DNA of 50,701 bases from an uncultured Pelagibacteraceae bacterium. GTDB lineage: Bacteria > Pseudomonadota > Alphaproteobacteria > Pelagibacterales > Pelagibacteraceae. A program made the position numbers and the translations under genes. Positions within the stretch are counted from its first letter, which is position 1; each line of letters starts with the position of its first letter. Below the pieces are notes generated by a model, which was not told the origin of the DNA, did no database searches, and saw nothing but the letters and a program-made list of their open reading frames with translations. This document shows, piece by piece, positions 47,518 through 50,701 of the stretch. Location of the stretch: NCBI GenBank assembly GCA_902560565.1, contig CACEMG010000008.1, positions 1 through 50,701 of the forward strand, in the 5' to 3' direction.

Positions 47518-48066
47518 ATGAAAAAAATTAAATTTTACAATAATTTTTTATTGCTAATCTTTTTTGTATTTATTACAAATTGTTCTGGTAATAGTGCAAT
47601 GAAACCTGAAGACTTTAAAGATCAAAAACCTAGGCTAATAATTGAAGATTACTTAACTGGAAATGTTAAAGCATGGGGTATTCTTCAAAATAGATCAGGT
47701 AAAGTAACTCGTCAATTTTCTGCTGATTTAAATGGTAAATGGGATGGTAATCAACTTATTTTAGATGAAAAATTCAATTGGACTGATGGAGAAATCCAAA
47801 CGCGACAATGGAAAATAAATAAAATTGATGACCATAATTACGAAGGAACAGCAAGTGATGTTGTTGGAAAAGCAAAAGGATATTCCTATGGTCCAGCATT
47901 TAAATTTGAATATGTTCTTCTTGTTCCTGTTAAAGGTAGAGAAATTAAAATTACTTTTGACGATTGGATTTTTAAGCAAGATGAAAGAGTTGCCATAAAT
48001 AGAGCAACGATGACTAAATTTGGTTTTAAAGTAGCTGAACTAACAGTTTTATTTGTTAAAGATTAA
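47518..48066 (+). CDS. DUF3833-family lipoprotein
   Basis: The 182-residue protein has a lipoprotein-type signal peptide (LLLIFFVFITNC|SG; Cys about residue 22). Its mature part matches DUF3833: RLIIEDYLTGNVKAWGILQNRSGKVTRQFSADLNGKWDG, then LDEKFNWTDGEIQTRQW and DDWIFKQDERVAINRATMTKFGF. A lipocalin-like beta barrel able to hold lipid is plausible. It starts 3 nt after the CFA gene and closes the lipid cluster; no terminator is evident. Confidence 0.82.
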   Translation: MKKIKFYNNFLLLIFFVFITNCSGNSAMKPEDFKDQKPRLIIEDYLTGNVKAWGILQNRSGKVTRQFSADLNGKWDGNQLILDEKFNWTDGEIQTRQWKINKIDDHNYEGTASDVVGKAKGYSYGPAFKFEYVLLVPVKGREIKITFDDWIFKQDERVAINRATMTKFGFKVAELTVLFVKD

Positions 48067-48105
48067 TTCAACAAATTCTTTTATTCATATATAAGATAGG
48101 AATAT

Positions 48106-48660
48106 ATGATTAAAAAAAATATATTATTTTTTTATCTTTTAGGTTTTCTATTTTCTCTAATTCTATTTATTTTCTTATTTCAGATAAATTTAGGAGTAAA
48201 AACTTTTTTTTACAAAGGTATTTTTATCACAATAATTATATTAATATTACAATTTATTTTTTTATTAAAAATAAGTAATTTTAGACAATTTATATTAAAT
48301 AAGCTTCATATCTATATAGTGTGTTTAATAAGTTTTTGCTTTACTCTTACGTTGCACACACTAGTTCTTACCTCAATTGATAGAGCAATAAGTGTTTATT
48401 TTATTGGATTTATGAAAAACAATGAAAAAGGATTAAGTAAAGAGGAAATTAAAAATACATTTTACAAAAATTATTTTGAAAAAGATGATGCAATCGGAAG
48501 AAGAATTGAAGAACAATTGATAACAGGTAATATAGAGGAGAAAAATGAAATATTCTTTCTCACAAGCAGAGGTGAAAGTACTCACAAAATACTTTTTTTA
48601 TTAAGCGAATTATTCAATATAAATAATAAGTATATTGACCCAGAATTTAATTTTAATTGA
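48106..48660 (+). CDS. Uncharacterised membrane protein with cytoplasmic C-terminal domain
   Basis: The 184-residue protein has four likely hydrophobic helices in the first ~105 residues. A ~75-residue soluble tail follows, with LSKEEIKNTFYKNYF, RRIEEQLITGNIE and FFLTSRGESTHKILFLLSELF. The order helix, helix, then a strand ending in T-x-RG looks like a winged-helix (MarR-like) fold, but with an unusual membrane anchor. I do not recognise a named family. It lies between the lipid cluster and the glycosyltransferase-like genes. Confidence 0.65.
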   Translation: MIKKNILFFYLLGFLFSLILFIFLFQINLGVKTFFYKGIFITIIILILQFIFLLKISNFRQFILNKLHIYIVCLISFCFTLTLHTLVLTSIDRAISVYFIGFMKNNEKGLSKEEIKNTFYKNYFEKDDAIGRRIEEQLITGNIEEKNEIFFLTSRGESTHKILFLLSELFNINNKYIDPEFNFN

Positions 48661-48668
48661 GTAGATAT

Positions 48669-49871
48669 TTAATTTTTACTTTTTCGAAAAAGATGATTTA
48701 CAGTTTCAAATGTCATTAAAAAACATGCGGGCGCAATGTATCTAGGTATTTGTAAAAGAAGCTGATCATAAAATTGATGCCCAATAAATATCGCTGTTAT
48801 AAAATATATTAAGCCTACAAATAATACAAATATATAAGCAGCTTCTAAAAAGTTTTTTGATAAACTCATTTTATTTGACTTATTTTTAAAAAACTTTTTA
48901 GAAAAATATATTGAAACAAAAATTAAGGTTATAAACATTTCTTTATTAAATAAAATTTTATTTAATATTTTCATATGACTACTAAAATCAGTTAATATAA
49001 GTGTTATATTATTTTGAGTAAGTAAGAATTCTAACAAATGTTTTTCAATTTCATAAAAAAATAATATATACTTATAATATGCAATTGGCAGCATACTTAT
49101 GAAAATTAAAAAAAATATTTTATTATCCAAATTTTTGTAATTTGAATATATATAAACAATTAAAATAATAATTACGATAAGTGGTGAAATTGTTTTTAAA
49201 TTTGAAAAAATCACTAAAGCAGATAATAAAAATAATTGTTTATATAAGCTTTTATTAATATTTGAGTTTAATTTTAAGTCTGGGTTAAATATTAAAGTAA
49301 AAATCAATACTAAATATAGTGACAAAACCGCATCACATTCCCCCATAATCATTTTTTTATCTAGTATAAAAAGGTATAAAAAACATATAATTAATTCTTG
49401 CTTTCTGCTTTTTGCTAAAGAAGAGAGAAAAATTAAAATTGGTAATGAAATTAAAAAAGGAGATAATTTTGGTAAAATTTCATTCCATTCGCCTAAAAGA
49501 TTAGCTATTTGCGATGCATAATAACTTACAAAAATAGGGTAATCATTATTGAGTTTTCCATAATCATCTAACTGAGCAAGAACATTATTTTCAAAAAACA
49601 TTCTTTTTCCATGAAACATCCAAACCGATCTAGCATCCCAAGCTGTCGTTGGGCTTGATAGTCCTATAAATAAAAAAATTAATATAATTGTTTTAGTAAC
49701 AGTTAGTTCAGAAAAAAAATTATTAAATACTAAATAAAAAAGTGCAATTAAATATATAAGAAAAAAAAAACTGTGAAATAGGGCGTCTGGAAATAATAAG
49801 TTGAAACAATAAATTGCCACTATATATATCTGTGAATATAAAATAATATTATATTTATTTATTACATTCAT
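48669..49871 (-). CDS. Polytopic membrane protein, probable GT-C-type glycosyltransferase
   Basis: The 400-residue protein has about ten hydrophobic helices. After the second or third helix a loop contains TAWDARSVWMFHGKRMFF and then NNDYPIFVSYYASQIA. The acidic WDAR segment followed by a DYP motif is the arrangement of GT-C membrane glycosyltransferases acting on polyprenyl-phosphate sugars. The similarity is remote and by eye; an O-antigen ligase or flippase is less likely given the loop. It overlaps the small upstream gene by 17 nt. Confidence 0.6.
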   Translation of the reverse strand: MNVINKYNIILYSQIYIVAIYCFNLLFPDALFHSFFFLIYLIALFYLVFNNFFSELTVTKTIILIFLFIGLSSPTTAWDARSVWMFHGKRMFFENNVLAQLDDYGKLNNDYPIFVSYYASQIANLLGEWNEILPKLSPFLISLPILIFLSSLAKSRKQELIICFLYLFILDKKMIMGECDAVLSLYLVLIFTLIFNPDLKLNSNINKSLYKQLFLLSALVIFSNLKTISPLIVIIILIVYIYSNYKNLDNKIFFLIFISMLPIAYYKYILFFYEIEKHLLEFLLTQNNITLILTDFSSHMKILNKILFNKEMFITLIFVSIYFSKKFFKNKSNKMSLSKNFLEAAYIFVLFVGLIYFITAIFIGHQFYDQLLLQIPRYIAPACFLMTFETVNHLFRKSKN

Positions 49872-50259
49872 AAAGGCTTACAGTTTTTAATTTTTTTTTA
49901 AAATTACAATTTAAATTAAAATAATTTAAATCAGATGATTTATTTAAAACAAAATAAAATTTTGATTTTTCACTAAATTTTATAGGGTATGTTACTTCAA
50001 ATATTCTTTGCTCATTTGAGTTTACTAAAAGATTTTCTTCTAAATTATAATCTTTTATATTAATTTCTTTTATTAAATCATTTATATGTAAAGCATATTT
50101 TCTATTAGAGAATATTGATTCATTTAATCCAGCATCCTTTTTAAAAAAAGTATTTATTAGATTTAAATCAAAAGACACTCTGTGAGCAATTAATATTAGT
50201 TGTAAAGCAAAGCTTAAAAAAAAGATTATTTTTATAATTTTCCAATTAAATTTAATCAT
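49855..50259 (-). CDS. Small single-span membrane protein of unknown function
   Basis: The 134-residue protein has one N-terminal helix (IIFFLSFALQLILIAH) and a ~105-residue, presumably periplasmic domain that is rich in Lys/Asn and has a Cys pair (FNLNCNFKKK and LYECNK) near the C-terminus. No family is recognised. Its end overlaps the start of the GT-C-like gene, so the two are co-translated and it may be a partner subunit. Very AT-rich coding sequence. Confidence 0.55.
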   Translation of the reverse strand: MIKFNWKIIKIIFFLSFALQLILIAHRVSFDLNLINTFFKKDAGLNESIFSNRKYALHINDLIKEINIKDYNLEENLLVNSNEQRIFEVTYPIKFSEKSKFYFVLNKSSDLNYFNLNCNFKKKLKTVSLYECNK

Positions 50260-50338
50260 TTTTATTTAATTTTTTTTATATATGTATAAAATTATATTTA
50301 ACTCTATAATTTAAATATTACAAATTATATTATATTTT

Positions 50339-50701
50339 ATGCAATTTTTTTATAATTGGATTGAACAACTCAGAATATATCACTGGAGTAAAAATATTGT
50401 AATTTTTTTGCCTTTAGTAGCTGTTCAAGAATATTCAATACAAAGCTTTTCAATTCTAATTTCTATTTTTTTGTTATTTTCATTCTTTGTTTCTGGAACC
50501 TATATTATTAATGATTTTTTTGATCTTAAAAGTGATAAGCTGCATAAAATTAAAAAATTAAGACCGTTAGCAAGTAAAAGAATTAATGTAAATAATGCAA
50601 TTTTAGTATCTTTTTTTTTACTGAGCACATGTTTAGTCATTTGTTATTATAAATTTAGTTTAGATATTGTTTTGATCTTTCTACTATATTTAATTTTGAG
50701 C
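50339..50701 (+). CDS. UbiA-family prenyltransferase, N-terminal part (cut by window edge)
   Basis: From the ATG at 50339, preceded by an in-frame stop at 50312, the frame is open for 121 codons to the window edge. The translation has RIYHWSKNIVIFLPLVAVQ, then SGTYIINDFFDLKSDK and HKIKKLRPLASKRI. The ND.FD..SD.....K.RPLAS pattern is the first aspartate-rich motif of UbiA enzymes. The WSKN..IFLPL start is typical of the decaprenyl-phosphate phosphoribosyltransferase (DPPR synthase)-like subgroup, not of ubiquinone or heme enzymes. Its context with GT-C-like genes supports a polyprenyl-phosphate sugar role. Divergent from the neighbouring gene by 79 bp, with no promoter found. Confidence 0.78.
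   Translation, partial: MQFFYNWIEQLRIYHWSKNIVIFLPLVAVQEYSIQSFSILISIFLLFSFFVSGTYIINDFFDLKSDKLHKIKKLRPLASKRINVNNAILVSFFLLSTCLVICYYKFSLDIVLIFLLYLILS

Overview
The window is AT-rich, very gene-dense and streamlined. Genes commonly overlap by 1-30 nt, spacers are tiny, and no transposons, phage genes or CRISPR arrays are visible. Gene content points to the SAR11 clade (Candidatus Pelagibacter, Alphaproteobacteria): a blue-type proteorhodopsin next to a ferredoxin/ferredoxin reductase pair, a tandem glycine riboswitch in front of gcvT, a eukaryotic-type NADP-isocitrate dehydrogenase, direct-repeat GAAC-N7-GAAC SOS boxes, and many small TPR proteins. The species call is an inference from gene content, since no rRNA is present.

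Layout. 1-7.4 kb: the end of pyruvate phosphate dikinase, NAD synthesis (nadA-nadC), tRNA-Leu(GAG) with its promoter, a methyltransferase with ygfZ, dihydroorotase, and propionyl-CoA synthetase. 7.4-10.8 kb: proteorhodopsin behind two adjacent dyad elements and ahead of a strong terminator, then a 2Fe-2S ferredoxin, a thioredoxin-reductase-like ferredoxin reductase, a GST, and dksA facing the other way with a near-consensus promoter. 10.8-17.8 kb: a sugar-lipid glycosyltransferase trio (GT-C enzyme, an unlisted 41-residue membrane peptide, GT2 enzyme), an ammonium transporter fused to a SpoIIE-type protein phosphatase, a TauD-like dioxygenase, and two secreted polysaccharide-lyase-like proteins. 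17.8-23.9 kb: umuDC under an SOS box, tandem GFA proteins, a D-glycerate-3-kinase-like protein, a TolC-family porin, and recA under a second SOS box and ahead of a clean terminator. 23.9-34.7 kb: alaS, icd, psd-pssA, a glycosyltransferase, rlmE, a guaB without its CBS module, a TPR protein, guaA and panB. 34.7-39.8 kb: TerC, two TPR paralogues, and the 5-oxoprolinase genes, with pxpA divergent from pxpBC, followed by an EamA transporter. 39.8-48.1 kb: glycine riboswitch, gcvTHP, then with a 6-nt gap a lipid-modification cluster (FAD oxidoreductase, DUF1365, cyclopropane-synthase family, DUF3833). 48.1-50.7 kb: poorly characterised membrane proteins and a UbiA-family prenyltransferase cut by the window edge.

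How the parts work together. Light capture sits beside low-potential electron carriers. Nitrogen and amino-acid salvage (Amt fusion, 5-oxoproline, glycine cleavage) feed one-carbon and purine metabolism. Glycine-derived one-carbon units may supply the SAM used by the cyclopropane-synthase-family enzyme directly downstream. DNA repair (recA, umuDC) shares one operator design. The observations most worth checking are the Amt-phosphatase fusion, the CBS-less IMP dehydrogenase, the secreted lyase-like pair, the shared 27-bp SOS element, the dyads ahead of proteorhodopsin, and a possible linker/start-site pairing that could serve as the glycine switch's expression platform.
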